From NCBI RefSeq assembly GCF_011082085.1, contig NZ_CP041063.1, positions 3,768,001 to 3,832,000 on the forward strand: 64,000 bases of DNA. The letters run 5' to 3'. The stretch comes from Bacillus sp. Cs-700 (GTDB taxonomy: Bacteria > Bacillota > Bacilli > Bacillales > Guptibacillaceae). Shown here piece after piece: positions 17,501 through 26,029 of this stretch (position 1 is the first letter of the stretch; the number at the start of each line of letters is the position of its first letter). Position numbers and translations under genes: made by a program. The notes beneath the pieces are model-generated. The model did no database searches. It saw only the letters and a program-made list of their open reading frames with translations, and had not been told where the DNA came from.

Positions 17501-17627
17501 TATCCGCTTCAGGTAAAAACTCCATTGGCAAAAGAAAATAGCTAACCGTCCCGACTAATAACGTAATGATAACAAACAATGTCATCGCTGCTTTGTTTCG
17601 AAAAGCCCAATTCGTTAATGATGGCAT
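14595..17627 (-). CDS. RND-family efflux permease (SwrC/AcrB type)
   Basis: 1010 aa, full length for an RND pump. It has the usual plan: TM1, a large external loop, TM2-6, TM7 (near 500), a second external loop and TM8-12. The proton-relay aspartates are in GRLVDDSIVVVENIFR (near 405) and the N-terminus reads NKAAMTLFVIITLLVGTVSYFLLPMEFLPEADNP. In Bacillus the relative SwrC exports surfactin-like lipopeptides and contributes to solvent or drug resistance. No adaptor or TolC partner is adjacent, as expected for a one-membrane cell. The upstream region is unusual (see 17628-18080). Confidence 0.9.
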   Translation of the reverse strand: MPSLTNWAFRNKAAMTLFVIITLLVGTVSYFLLPMEFLPEADNPQVTVVTLGQGYDAGSMTTSVTEPVEQAVASINGKTSILSTTGEGFSQIVINFDSKTNMKEAKNNVQDAISSLSLPEGIGKPQVSQLNTTMIPVGQVSLTFDDGLTKTNIEKVNDEFKPLFENEENLSAASIVGESGSRIQINLDQDKLKELQIPVNAVMGVLQGQNVSATAGNSTIDGQKSTINVTDNLTSIEALENLPIPLQIPDAPSFSLKEIASVEQVKSEDMIARVDGKEAVAVVLFKESDASAVTAGNEVEETVKKINKDYPGVEATTLFTTGDMVKNSVTSMAREVGLGALFATLVILLFLRKFKPTLITALSIPLSLAITLLLLWLSGVTLNILTLGGVAVAVGRLVDDSIVVVENIFRRSQNEKLSKTMVLDATKEVSRAITSSTLITVAVFLPMGLVNGSLRAFLLPFGLTVTYSLLASLIVALTVVPLLSRAMLKNTTLPAHKTPDRYLSVLRWSLNHKFVPILLAMLVFGGSIALYMTMPKAATGANDASMVSVSMEFPSATPEETKQERMVDFEQTLADFDGYEHMVTQYGSSEEDAQYGQVSDPDTVSYLFIMKEDADAEKFIDQVNEAKENEKNVTIEASPSSMFGGSSNSSITYDVIGNNTSDILTASDQIMNEMKEVDGVQKVSSNQDKTSPVYTVKVNTEKANAEQTAMQIRSLLNPQPIGAIELNEQQTPVYLNAGIKTDSLSKLNDLTLATSNGVVPLSQVASITTEEKPSTVLHKDGDLYARITAEVTPEELSVIAQNIDQNVNDLDLPNGVTLATGGASQQQADDFKDLGITMLASILIVYLIMVLTFKTLRAPLAILMTLPLASIGAVLGLLISGVPADATALIGALMLIGIVVTNAIVLIDRVKQNEETMIIRDAILEACSTRLRPVIMTAIATICAMLPLLFGHAEDGSLVSKSLAVVVIGGLSGATVLTLVIVPVFYELLYFRKAKRERKQEVVTEQGVAN

Positions 17628-18080
17628 ACAGTTTCCCCCGGTTTCCTTAAAATAGTAAGTACGGTATTAAACTCCGTCCTCGTTCTTTTTAAATTTACTG
17701 CAATTACGAGTGACCGACAGCGGTCCCCGGTCCAAACTTTATCTAGGTCTCTAGACGTAGAAGGTGGTGGCCGTACTACAAAGGTCATTGTACGCCTGGA
17801 ATCATGGACATATGCTTGTTTTGGGAACGACTTTTGGTGGTTTGGCCAATATCCTGTGCTTTCGGTTGATCCCTTAATGGAATGTGAGGTCATTTCACAC
17901 GGAAAATTGGTAATTTGCAGAAAAAATGGATTAGTACTTTAGTAATAGGGTAATTACATAAAGTCCTGGTCTGTAGACAAGATAAAAAAAGGATGAACGA
18001 GCTGTCTTCCTACTTTGAGTTTGTAGTATAACTCTGATTCGAGGGGATGATAGGAAATAAAAGTGAAGGAGGCTATTGTA
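17628..18080. other. Unexplained intergenic region between divergent genes
   Basis: 450 bases between the RND pump and the osmoprotectant operon. The stretch 17690-17890 looks richer in GC than the usual intergenic DNA here. A 92-codon minus-strand frame crosses it, but it resembles no family I know and lacks a ribosome site. Only the GGGGGA site of the pump and the AAGGAGG site of the first osmoprotectant gene are clear. Confidence 0.5.
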
Positions 18081-18734
18081 TTGGACAAATGGATGAAATT
18101 TCTTGAAGTGAATGCTCCTCGTATTTTTGATTTAGCGATTGAGCATACGATTTTAGTGGGCTTAGCGATTCTTGTTGCGCTGATCATCGGTGTTCCCTTA
18201 GGTATTTACTTAACGACCAATGACTATCTAGCTGAAACCGTTTTGCAGATTGCTTCTGTCATGCTAACGATCCCAAGTATTGCTCTATTCGGGGTGATGA
18301 TCCCTGTCTTTTCAATTGTCAATCAAGGGATTGGATTTGTTCCTGCTTTCGTAGCGCTGGTACTTTACTCGCAGCTCCCAATTATACGAAATACATATAC
18401 AGCAATTCGAAACGTCAATCCTGAAATGAGAGATGCTGCAAAGGGATTAGGAATGAAAACGAGTCAGCGACTTTTACGTGTGGAGATTCCAAACGCTTTT
18501 CCCATTATCATGGCAGGTATTCGTACGGCCGTTGTCCTTAATATTGGGATCGGTGTCATTGCGGCTTATATTGGTGCAGGTGGATTAGGCGTCCTGATTA
18601 CGCAAGGCATTTCGCGCGGGGATAATTACTTAATTATTAGTGGCTCAATTGCTGTCGCTATTCTAGCAATGATTGCGGATGGGATTTTGCTATTTATTCA
18701 AAAACGCTATACACCAAAAAGCATTGCGAACTAA
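18081..18734 (+). CDS. Osmoprotectant ABC transporter permease (OpuCB-like)
   Basis: 217 aa from TTG 18081, which has AAGGAGG at 18066-18072; the GTG at 18063 overlaps this site. Five or six hydrophobic helices and the EAA loop (AAKGLGMKTSQRLLRVEIPNA) fit OpuC/OpuB permeases, which import glycine betaine, carnitine or choline as protection against salt stress. It is the first gene of a four-gene operon: permease, ATPase, permease, binding protein. This order differs from opuCA-CB-CC-CD of B. subtilis. Confidence 0.85.
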   Translation: MDKWMKFLEVNAPRIFDLAIEHTILVGLAILVALIIGVPLGIYLTTNDYLAETVLQIASVMLTIPSIALFGVMIPVFSIVNQGIGFVPAFVALVLYSQLPIIRNTYTAIRNVNPEMRDAAKGLGMKTSQRLLRVEIPNAFPIIMAGIRTAVVLNIGIGVIAAYIGAGGLGVLITQGISRGDNYLIISGSIAVAILAMIADGILLFIQKRYTPKSIAN

Positions 18735-18750
18735 GGAGTGAGGTGAAGTA

Positions 18751-19743
18751 ATGATTACATTTGATAAAACAACGAAGACGTATGAAGGTGGCGTAACAGC
18801 CGTAGATGGAGTGGATTTCACAGTTGAAAAAGGGAATATTGTCGTGCTATTGGGTCCATCAGGGTGCGGGAAAACAACGTTGCTTCGTATGGTGAATCGT
18901 CTGGAAACGATCTCAGATGGGAAAATCACGATTGATGGCGAAGATTCCATGTCTTTAGACCAAATCGCATTAAGAAGAAAAATTGGATATGTCATTCAAA
19001 GCAATGGTCTTTTTCCGAATATGACGATTGAAGAGAACGTGATGATTGTCCCAGATTTACTAGGATGGAAGAAAAAAGAGAAGCGAGAGCGATTTAACAA
19101 ACTTATGGAAATGATCGGGTTAAGTGGAGAGAAGTTTGGCAAGCGGTATCCGCATGAACTTTCTGGAGGGCAGCAGCAGCGAATTGGTGTTATTCGTGCA
19201 TTAGCCGCAGATCCGCCAGTTATGTTGATGGATGAACCATTTGGCGCACTCGATCCCATCATTCGTGAAAAGATTCAAGATGAGTTTCTTCAGATTCAAC
19301 GTGAAGTGAAGAAAACGATTCTATTTGTGAGTCATGACATTGATGAAGCGATCAAAATGGCAGATAAAATTGTTCTATTGCGTGGTGGAGAAGTGATGCA
19401 ATACGATACGCCTTCTGAAATGCTTGTTCGTCCTAAGAACGAATTCGTACGTGAGTTTTTTGGTAAGGACCGTGCCATCAAAAGTTTAAGTCTACATAGA
19501 ATTCAAGATCTTCAAGAAGTAATTGGTCTTGCAAATGTCGATGAAACGATTGAGGACACAATCACCATTAATGTAAATCACGATTTGCGTAATACGTTAT
19601 CAATGCTCCTGAATCAAGAGGCTGATCAGGTCATTGTGATCGATGATGAAGGAAATAAACTTGGCGCCATTACGATTGATCTTGTTCAAAAGTACCTTCA
19701 TTTTGAAATTAAGGCAAAGCCTGCCCTGGTGCAAAAGGGGTGA
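18751..19743 (+). CDS. Osmoprotectant ABC transporter ATP-binding protein (OpuCA-like)
   Basis: 330 aa. Walker A GPSGCGKTT (about 35-43), signature LSGGQQQR, Walker B VMLMDEP and the switch histidine (SHDIDEA) are all intact. The C-terminal ~90 residues contain one recognisable CBS-type repeat (QVIVIDDEGNKLGAITIDLV). OpuCA of B. subtilis is about 380 aa with two CBS domains, so the regulatory tail here is shorter. CBS repeats in this family sense ionic strength. A 17-base gap separates it from the first permease gene. Confidence 0.88.
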   Translation: MITFDKTTKTYEGGVTAVDGVDFTVEKGNIVVLLGPSGCGKTTLLRMVNRLETISDGKITIDGEDSMSLDQIALRRKIGYVIQSNGLFPNMTIEENVMIVPDLLGWKKKEKRERFNKLMEMIGLSGEKFGKRYPHELSGGQQQRIGVIRALAADPPVMLMDEPFGALDPIIREKIQDEFLQIQREVKKTILFVSHDIDEAIKMADKIVLLRGGEVMQYDTPSEMLVRPKNEFVREFFGKDRAIKSLSLHRIQDLQEVIGLANVDETIEDTITINVNHDLRNTLSMLLNQEADQVIVIDDEGNKLGAITIDLVQKYLHFEIKAKPALVQKG

Positions 19744-19747
19744 TGAA

Positions 19748-20485
19748 ATGAATAAGAAAAAAGTGATGAGCCGCGTTGTTAGCTTCTTCGTCTATGGCAT
19801 TGTCGCGGTATTTTTCATTTGGGCCATAAGCAACAGCTATTTTGATTATATCTTTAGTCAATCAAGCACATTTCTCTATTTACTGAAGCAGCACATGCAG
19901 CTAGTGCTTGTTTCTTCACTCTTAGCAGTCGTTGTCGCATTGCCAGTTGGGATTCTTGTTACGCGTAGAAGTTTTCGACGTGCAGAGTGGATCGTCTCAA
20001 ATACGGTGAATTTAGGTCAAACGATTCCGAGTCTAGCTGTTCTCGCATTGATGATTAGTATTCTAGGCATAGGATTTAAAACGGCAGTATTCGCCCTGTT
20101 TATTTACTCGCTCCTTCCGATGTATCGAAATACAGTGGCAGGCATTGATTCAATTGACGAGAATTTAATCGATGCTGCGAGAGGGATGGGAATGAAGCCG
20201 ATTCAAATTCTCTTTCGGATTGAGTTACCAAATGCGTCTTACTCAATCCTTGCGGGAATTCGTACGGCTGTCGTATTAAATATCGGTACAGCAGCACTCG
20301 CCTATGTCGTTGGCGGTGGCGGGCTTGGCGTATGGATTTTCACTGGCATTCAGTTATTTGATAATGGCTATTTAATTTCAGGTGCCATTCCAGTCACATT
20401 ATTAGCGATTTTTGTAGATTATTTGCTTCGGTTGCTTGAGCGTAAAATTGTACCCAAAGGCTCAAAGCCGCCACAAGAAACGTAA
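19748..20485 (+). CDS. Osmoprotectant ABC transporter permease (OpuCD-like)
   Basis: 245 aa from ATG 19748, preceded by AGGGGTGA and only four bases after the ATPase stop. The EAA loop (AARGMGMKPIQILFRIELPNA) and the string AGIRTAVVLNIGTAALAYVVGGGGLG are those of glycine betaine/carnitine/choline permeases. It pairs with the permease at 18081 to form the membrane channel. The N-terminal part is longer, with one additional helix. Confidence 0.87.
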   Translation: MNKKKVMSRVVSFFVYGIVAVFFIWAISNSYFDYIFSQSSTFLYLLKQHMQLVLVSSLLAVVVALPVGILVTRRSFRRAEWIVSNTVNLGQTIPSLAVLALMISILGIGFKTAVFALFIYSLLPMYRNTVAGIDSIDENLIDAARGMGMKPIQILFRIELPNASYSILAGIRTAVVLNIGTAALAYVVGGGGLGVWIFTGIQLFDNGYLISGAIPVTLLAIFVDYLLRLLERKIVPKGSKPPQET

Positions 20486-20502
20486 AGGTGGGAGGTGTTT
20501 GC

Positions 20503-21414
20503 ATGAAAAGAAAGTTATCTCGTATCATCGGAATTGTGCTGATCCTATCGATGCTCGCTTCATGTTCAAGTGTAGGGATTGGGGGAAAGCAGATATCCGT
20601 TGGAGGTAAGAACTTTACGGAACAATACTTGCTTTCAGAAATGACTGCTTTTCTTTTAAAAGAAGAAGGCTTTAATGTGAAGCAGATGAATAACCTTGGG
20701 AGTACCGTCGTGCGGAAAGCGCTCGAAAACAGCCAGGTTGATATGATGTGGGAATATACTGGTACAGCCCTCATTACATATATGGGCGAAGAGCCTATCG
20801 CAGATCCCGTTGAAGCATTTGAGAAGGTCAAAAAGTTGGATGCCAAAAATAATGATATTCACTGGATGAACATGTCGAATGTAAACAACACCTATGCGCT
20901 TGCAATGAGAGAAGAGCAGGCGAATGAATTAGGTATTGAATCCATTAGTGATCTTGCAGCTTATGTGAATGAAAATCCAGGTGAACTCACGATGGCATCA
21001 GACGCTGAATTTGCGAACCGACCTGATGGATTACCTGGAGTCGAGGAAACATACGGATTTGAGTTTGATTCCAGTCAAATAAAGCTCATGGATCTTGGCT
21101 TAACGCAACGATCATTAGATAACGAACAAGTCGATGTCTCAGTCGCATTTGAAACAGATGCAACGATCGTCGAGTATGATCTTGTTACGTTGAAGGATGA
21201 TAAAACCTTCTTCCCGCCATATAGAGCGGCGGTTAGCATTAACGAGGACGTATTTGAAAAGTATCCAGAAGTGGAAGAAATCACCGCACGTTTAGGAGAA
21301 AAACTTAACAGCGATATTATGCGTGAACTGAATTATAAAGTCGACATTGAAGGGAACAGTGTTTCTGTTGTTGCGCATGATTGGCTCGTGGAAAATGGGT
21401 TGTTGGAAGAATAA
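20503..21414 (+). CDS. Osmoprotectant-binding lipoprotein (OpuCC-like)
   Basis: 303 aa from ATG 20503 with GGGAGGTG upstream. A lipoprotein signal ends in LASC, so the protein would be anchored outside the membrane. The mature chain reads GGKNFTEQYLLSEMTAF, NNLGSTVVRKALENSQVD, WEYTGTALITY and FANRPDGLPGVEETYGF, all hallmarks of OpuCC/OpuBC binding proteins. It delivers quaternary ammonium osmoprotectants to the two permeases. It is the last gene of the operon. Confidence 0.9.
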   Translation: MKRKLSRIIGIVLILSMLASCSSVGIGGKQISVGGKNFTEQYLLSEMTAFLLKEEGFNVKQMNNLGSTVVRKALENSQVDMMWEYTGTALITYMGEEPIADPVEAFEKVKKLDAKNNDIHWMNMSNVNNTYALAMREEQANELGIESISDLAAYVNENPGELTMASDAEFANRPDGLPGVEETYGFEFDSSQIKLMDLGLTQRSLDNEQVDVSVAFETDATIVEYDLVTLKDDKTFFPPYRAAVSINEDVFEKYPEVEEITARLGEKLNSDIMRELNYKVDIEGNSVSVVAHDWLVENGLLEE

Positions 21415-21424
21415 ATTTCATTTT

Positions 21425-21457
21425 GAAATGTCCTGTGAATTGGAGCAGGGCATTTTT
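21425..21457 (+). terminator. Terminator of the osmoprotectant operon
   Basis: AAATGTCCTG and CAGGGCATTTTT form a stem with one G-U pair followed by T's, shortly after the stop codon. Confidence 0.7.
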
Positions 21458-21632
21458 GTATGAAGATTTAGTATAGTGTTGATGAAAATGAATTTACTTT
21501 TTATGGTATTGTGGAGGGGGTCTTTCCAGAATAGGGAAGTGATCTGGAATAAGTCGGTTAGTTATTAAGAATGTATATCTAGGTGTTTTTGGTTAATGTG
21601 TTATGACTTTGAAGAATTGGAGGAGTTAAACA

Positions 21633-22211
21633 ATGAAAACAATGAAGAAGTACCTTCTACCTTTTATGATGCTGGCGATCCTTCTGTTAGCTATAGGTTG
21701 CACGAACTTCGAAAAAACAGGTAACAGTTCAGAGGGCAGTGAAAACCAAAGCGTAGACAAATCAGAGGAAGCTCAGGAGAACATTAAAACAGTCCTTAAA
21801 AATACTTTTACAGGCCCTAATAATGAGCAACAGGAGATAATGTTTAGAGGAGAAGAAGAAGATATAGAAGAATTTGCTGAAAAACTTAGTGATTATAGGG
21901 AAGAAAACTTCAAACCTTATATGAGTGAAAGATTTTATGAGAGTAACATAGTGAATGCTAATGGTGCCCTAAGATTCTTGGTTATGGCTGACCCAGAATA
22001 TATCTTAACAGTGGACGAAGTTACCCTTGAAGAAAGAGAAGCTAAAGAGGGAGACTATGATTTCAATGTGAATGTTGTTTATACCAATAGGGAAAATGAT
22101 AATAGTGAAACGGTTAATGTTGAAGGTACAGCATCTACAAACGAAGAAGGAAAAATAACAAGCATTCGTTATCTACACGCTGAAGAGTTTCGAGACGCTT
22201 TGAGAAATTAA
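21633..22211 (+). CDS. Putative lipoprotein of unknown function
   Basis: 192 aa. A signal peptide (KKYLLPFMMLAILLLAIG) ends at Cys22 in a lipobox-like LAIGC. A low-complexity linker rich in S, E and N (about 25-50) is followed by a domain of alternating strands (about 55-190) with many acidic residues. I do not recognise it. TTGGAGGAG precedes the ATG. No partner gene is close. Confidence 0.6.
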   Translation: MKTMKKYLLPFMMLAILLLAIGCTNFEKTGNSSEGSENQSVDKSEEAQENIKTVLKNTFTGPNNEQQEIMFRGEEEDIEEFAEKLSDYREENFKPYMSERFYESNIVNANGALRFLVMADPEYILTVDEVTLEEREAKEGDYDFNVNVVYTNRENDNSETVNVEGTASTNEEGKITSIRYLHAEEFRDALRN

Positions 22212-22385
22212 GTTTAAGTCATCATCCATTTACATGAAACGTAAGACTGTATTATTCAATTAAATTGGAGCGTTGATCTAAAAAGGATTACGCTCTTATT
22301 TGTGTAAGTTAATAAGGGAGTTTAATTGACTAATCGATTAAGATTTAAAACATAGTAAACTCACATCAGAATAGGGGGGGGACAA

Positions 22386-22913
22386 ATGTTTGATAAGTTT
22401 AATTTTGACTTCATTCATAGGGATCGAGATGATTTTACCCCTCTAGTGGTAATGATGTGTGGGATTGCCGGTTCTGGGAAAACGACATTTTCACAACGAT
22501 TAGAATTGGAAGGGTTTATACGTCTTTCGGTTGATGAAGAAATTTGGGCTACACATGGTCGCTGGGGGATCGATTTCCCAATGGAAAAGTTTGATGAATA
22601 TAGAAAAAATGCAGAAAGCAAATTACGTCTCCGTTTAATCAAACTAATTCATGACAAAAAACAAGTGGTTATTGATTTTAGTTTTTGGGACCGTGTTAGA
22701 AGAAACCAGTATAAAGAACTTATAGAGAATTCTGGTGGAAAATGGAAACTCATTTATTTAAAAGTACATCCCAATGAATTGCGGGAACGACTTAGGTTAC
22801 GTAATAAACGTTTTGATGCAAATTCGTTTCCGATTTCAGAAGAACGCTTGAATTCATACCTTAGCGGTTTCGAAATACCAAAGGGTGAAGGAGAAATTGT
22901 CATTGAAAATTAG
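22386..22913 (+). CDS. P-loop kinase-like ATP-binding protein
   Basis: 175 aa. Walker A is GIAGSGKTT (about 26-34). A later segment, VIDFSFWDRVRRNQYKEL, resembles the DFSFW step of small kinases related to zeta toxin and gluconate-type kinases; RLRLRNKRFD may form the arginine lid. Such proteins phosphorylate small molecules or act on aminoglycoside-like substrates; the actual one is unknown. GGGGGGG precedes the ATG. No antitoxin gene is adjacent. Confidence 0.7.
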   Translation: MFDKFNFDFIHRDRDDFTPLVVMMCGIAGSGKTTFSQRLELEGFIRLSVDEEIWATHGRWGIDFPMEKFDEYRKNAESKLRLRLIKLIHDKKQVVIDFSFWDRVRRNQYKELIENSGGKWKLIYLKVHPNELRERLRLRNKRFDANSFPISEERLNSYLSGFEIPKGEGEIVIEN

Positions 22914-23106
22914 ACCTATCAGATAAAATCACTACGGCTTACATCTAGTAAATACATGCTTACTGCTTCCACTATCTTGGGAGAGGCAGATGATGCGCTA
23001 CTGAACGACCTTGATTTAACCAGGATGTAGCGCGACATTCGCCACTTTTTGCATGGTGATGGAAAAAACAATAAGAGGGACTATAATTAATAAAAGGAAG
23101 AATAAA

Positions 23107-23526
23107 ATGTATAACGTCGTAAAAGCCAATATGAAAGATTTAGATGATATCGCTCACGTTGACAGTGAAGTAATTGGAAACACAAGTAGACGAAACTTTA
23201 TTAAAGATAGCATTGAGAGGGGACATTGTATCATTGTTCAAGAAGCCAATCATATCATTGGCTTTTTAACCTATGATACGAATTTTTTTGACTGTTCATT
23301 TATATCCCTCATTATGGTATCGCCATCAAAAAGACGAAAAGGTTATGCAAGTATACTGCTGGAATATATGACCAATCATTCTCCTACTACAAAAGTATTT
23401 TCTTCTACTAATTGTTCGAATGTTACGATGCAGAAAGTATTTGAAACGAACGGATTTAGTCAAAGTGGTAAAATTGAAAATTTGGACGAAGGCGATCCAG
23501 AGATGATCTTTTTTAAATCAACTTGA
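23107..23526 (+). CDS. GNAT-family N-acetyltransferase
   Basis: 139 aa from ATG 23107, which follows AAAAGGAAG; the frame is open to an ATG at 23053, but the extra residues (KTIRGTIINKRKNK) do not look like a domain. The acetyl-CoA loop reads VSPSKRRKGYASILL, and CSNVTMQKVFETNGF is the family's last helix. The substrate is unknown. Confidence 0.72.
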   Translation: MYNVVKANMKDLDDIAHVDSEVIGNTSRRNFIKDSIERGHCIIVQEANHIIGFLTYDTNFFDCSFISLIMVSPSKRRKGYASILLEYMTNHSPTTKVFSSTNCSNVTMQKVFETNGFSQSGKIENLDEGDPEMIFFKST

Positions 23527-23662
23527 TAGACCAACATGATTGAATCATAGATGTTGAAGATAAGATTAAAAAGACGGGAGAGAGTTTATGGCCAGAGCTA
23601 TTGTTTCATAAAAGTAAGCATTCAGAATAAGGATGTCATCCTTTATTCAAGGAGGAACAAAT

Positions 23663-24121
23663 ATGGAGTTTAAAAAGCTTGAAAGAACTTTTAAGGTTGT
23701 TGGGATGAAACATATAGGGGAATTCCAAAACTATGGAAATGAAGTACCAGTGAATGCTCAGAAATTTATGAGTAGGGTGGGCGAAATCTCGAACCACGCT
23801 ACAGAAATTGCCCTTTATGAGCCTAAAAAGAGCGAGGATCAACTTGAAGGGGAGTATTATGTAGGCATTATTGTGCATGATTCTATAATGGAAGTGCCTT
23901 CAGAAATGGAATATCTTGAAGTGAAAAGTGAATTTGTTGCAACGAGAGGGAAGATCTCGGACGTCGGTAAGCTTCATTCCAAACTAGGGGAATGGGCGAA
24001 AGAGCAAGGCTATCATATGAAACAAGATGCATACATGATCGAAACGTATCATTCTGTAGAAAACGGAGAAGAAGTGGAGATTTATCTACCAATCACAAAC
24101 AAATTAAAAGAGGTGATCTAG
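23663..24121 (+). CDS. GyrI-like / effector-binding domain protein
   Basis: 152 aa from ATG 23663 with GGAGG nine bases upstream. The whole chain resembles the effector-binding (GyrI-like) domain found at the end of AraC/BmrR-type regulators, without a DNA-binding part: FKVVGMKHIGEFQNYG at the start and GYHMKQDAYMIETYH, then EVEIYLPI at the end. Such free domains bind small lipophilic or drug-like ligands; some hydrolyse cyclopropanes or phosphotriesters. The role here is unknown. Confidence 0.75.
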   Translation: MEFKKLERTFKVVGMKHIGEFQNYGNEVPVNAQKFMSRVGEISNHATEIALYEPKKSEDQLEGEYYVGIIVHDSIMEVPSEMEYLEVKSEFVATRGKISDVGKLHSKLGEWAKEQGYHMKQDAYMIETYHSVENGEEVEIYLPITNKLKEVI

Positions 24122-24195
24122 AAAACAATCCTATTAAATTTTAGATTGTAAGAAAAGGAGAGGTTTTCATCAACGGGTATAGAAAGACTACATTT

Positions 24196-24948
24196 TTGGG
24201 GCTATCTGCAGCATTATTTTTTGGGGGAATTATTCTTTTCTCTTTAAAACTGTTTGTATTAGGACTCATCCCATTGTCATGCTTGTTGTTATTCTATGTT
24301 CTTCATCAGGACCACCGTGCTTCCGTTTCTTTGTTTATCTTTTTTCTGTTAGGATTAATCATCTATCAGATTGGTAGTACCTTTGTAAATGCCTTAAATA
24401 TCTCTCAAGAAATGAAAGTTTTGATTAGTCGAAGTTTCCTATTGTTTATCCTGATTAGCATGATCATTTCCCTCAAAATATCTAAACAAAAAATAGTTTT
24501 ATCCTTAAAATTACCCAATTTACATACGCATATTACGATGCCATTTCATCAATTGAAGGTAGGGTTCTTTTTGCTTTTTGGTTTAATTGGCTCTAGCATG
24601 ATCCTAATCCCCGTCCTCTTTCAAGAGATAAGTTATATACGTTCACTATTCCTCTTTGCCATCATGTTTGCGGTCATAAATGCCACTCTGGAAGAAGTGG
24701 TCTGGAGAGGCGTAATGTTATCAAGTCTTAAAAGAAATGCTTCTACCTTATATGCTGTTGTCATCACAAGTGTTGGTTTTGGTCTCATACATCTATCACT
24801 TGGAATTCCTATGATGCTGAGTTTATTGTTCTCTTTTGGTGGGCTCTTCTATGCCATTGTAGTGATGAAATCAAAAAGTATTTATCCATCGATTGTTTTT
24901 CATATGATGATCAATGTAGGTATGGTTTACAATGGGTGGATTATTTAA
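24196..24948 (+). CDS. CPBP-family intramembrane metalloprotease
   Basis: 250 aa from TTG 24196, with seven or eight hydrophobic helices. The CPBP/Abi motifs are intact: EEVVWRG (about 162-168), FGLIHLSLG and the final HMMINVG. Bacterial members process or protect peptides, including bacteriocin self-immunity. The best ribosome site (AAAAGGAGAGG) fits a start nine codons earlier, at an ATC codon (24169), giving the natural-looking end INGYRKTTFLG. The true start is therefore unsettled. Confidence 0.78.
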   Translation: MGLSAALFFGGIILFSLKLFVLGLIPLSCLLLFYVLHQDHRASVSLFIFFLLGLIIYQIGSTFVNALNISQEMKVLISRSFLLFILISMIISLKISKQKIVLSLKLPNLHTHITMPFHQLKVGFFLLFGLIGSSMILIPVLFQEISYIRSLFLFAIMFAVINATLEEVVWRGVMLSSLKRNASTLYAVVITSVGFGLIHLSLGIPMMLSLLFSFGGLFYAIVVMKSKSIYPSIVFHMMINVGMVYNGWII

Positions 24949-25269
24949 ACTCCATTCATAGTCTAAGGTATGTTATTGCTGATCTTGATCGTCATCCATT
25001 TAGAGTTGCTTAGAGAAAGAAGTACCGTTATTAACTAGAAGCTAATATGGTAAAAAGCTGAATGTTACCTTGTGGGAACCCTTTTTGGATGGGGTTTCTT
25101 TTTTTGCTCCAGTTAGTTTTAAATATACTTCTTATCGTATAGAGTGGGTTTTGAAATAATTGGAAAAGGGAAACGATTTAGGACTAAAGTAGTGAAATCA
25201 AAAGCTGAATGCAAGTGGTGAAAGAGACTGTTTAAGTAACAAAAAAACGTAATGGAAGGGATCGAGCTC
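24949..25269. other. Intergenic region with a terminator
   Basis: No gene seen in 321 bases. It holds a probable terminator after the CPBP gene: GGGAACCC and GGGGTTTC around a short loop, followed by a T run (about 25075-25109). Confidence 0.55.
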
Positions 25270-25767
25270 ATGGAGGATGGAAAGTGGGATATCCAAGAAA
25301 TAAAGCAAATTAAAAAGAATCTGTTATTAAAAAATAACCTTATCATGCTTTTGCTTGTTGTTTCGTTTGGCTTTTATATAGAGCTTGGGGGATCTATTCC
25401 GTTCCTTTTCGGTTTTTGTTGTGCAGTTCTATGGATTTTTGTAGTGAATATGATCTATACGATTTGGACTAAGAAGGTTATAGGGACCAGGGCCATGCAA
25501 AAAGAGTTGAATTTTAAGATCTATCATCATGGGGAGAAAAATTGGAAGAAAAAAGCGATGATTGGTTTGATCTTTCTATTCGTTCTTAGTACTGGTTCAA
25601 CTATTTTGTTTTTTCAATGGGATTTAGGAGCTTTAAACATAGACTTTCCTCAAGATATGATCAGTCTATTCTTCGTTTGGCTCTTCTATAATATTGGAGA
25701 AATAAGAAGAATAAAAAAGCTAGACGAGTACGACGGGGGCGATTCAAGTGAATCGATTCATCATTGA
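25270..25767 (+). CDS. Membrane protein of unknown function
   Basis: 165 aa from ATG 25270, nine bases after GGAAGGG; an ATG at 25252 has no ribosome site. A basic N-terminus precedes four hydrophobic segments (about 25-40, 43-65, 100-118 and 128-145). No domain recognised. It stands alone, ended by a strong terminator. Confidence 0.55.
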   Translation: MEDGKWDIQEIKQIKKNLLLKNNLIMLLLVVSFGFYIELGGSIPFLFGFCCAVLWIFVVNMIYTIWTKKVIGTRAMQKELNFKIYHHGEKNWKKKAMIGLIFLFVLSTGSTILFFQWDLGALNIDFPQDMISLFFVWLFYNIGEIRRIKKLDEYDGGDSSESIHH

Positions 25768-25772
25768 TACTG

Positions 25773-25808
25773 TAGAGCTTATCTTTCATTAGGATAAGCT
25801 CTATTTTA
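25773..25808 (+). terminator. Hairpin terminator
   Basis: TAGAGCTTATC (25773-25783) pairs exactly with GATAAGCTCTA (25793-25803), followed by TTTTA. Confidence 0.75.
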
Positions 25809-26029
25809 AAATGATCTTAAGAAAATAACTTCCTTTGCCCTCGGAAATTGCTAAACTAGGACTATTCTTCAAGAAGGAGAATAGCCTTTTTTAATTAAAG
25901 TAAAGAAGCCGTAATGCGGAATATTGAAAATTTCCTTATTAATGTTCATTAAATTCTTGCATTAATGTAATCATTTATAATAAATTTTTATTTAAAAACG
26001 ATAATTATTTGTTTAGAATGAATATAATA

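Noticed and set aside
17615-17893. 92-codon minus-strand frame between the RND pump and the osmoprotectant operon
   Set aside because: No ribosome site, no family resemblance, and an improbable composition rich in R, T, P and S. It also overlaps the pump start.
19643-19747. Early start for the second osmoprotectant permease
   Set aside because: Lies inside the ATPase gene; ATG 19748 has its own AGGGGTGA site four bases after the previous stop.
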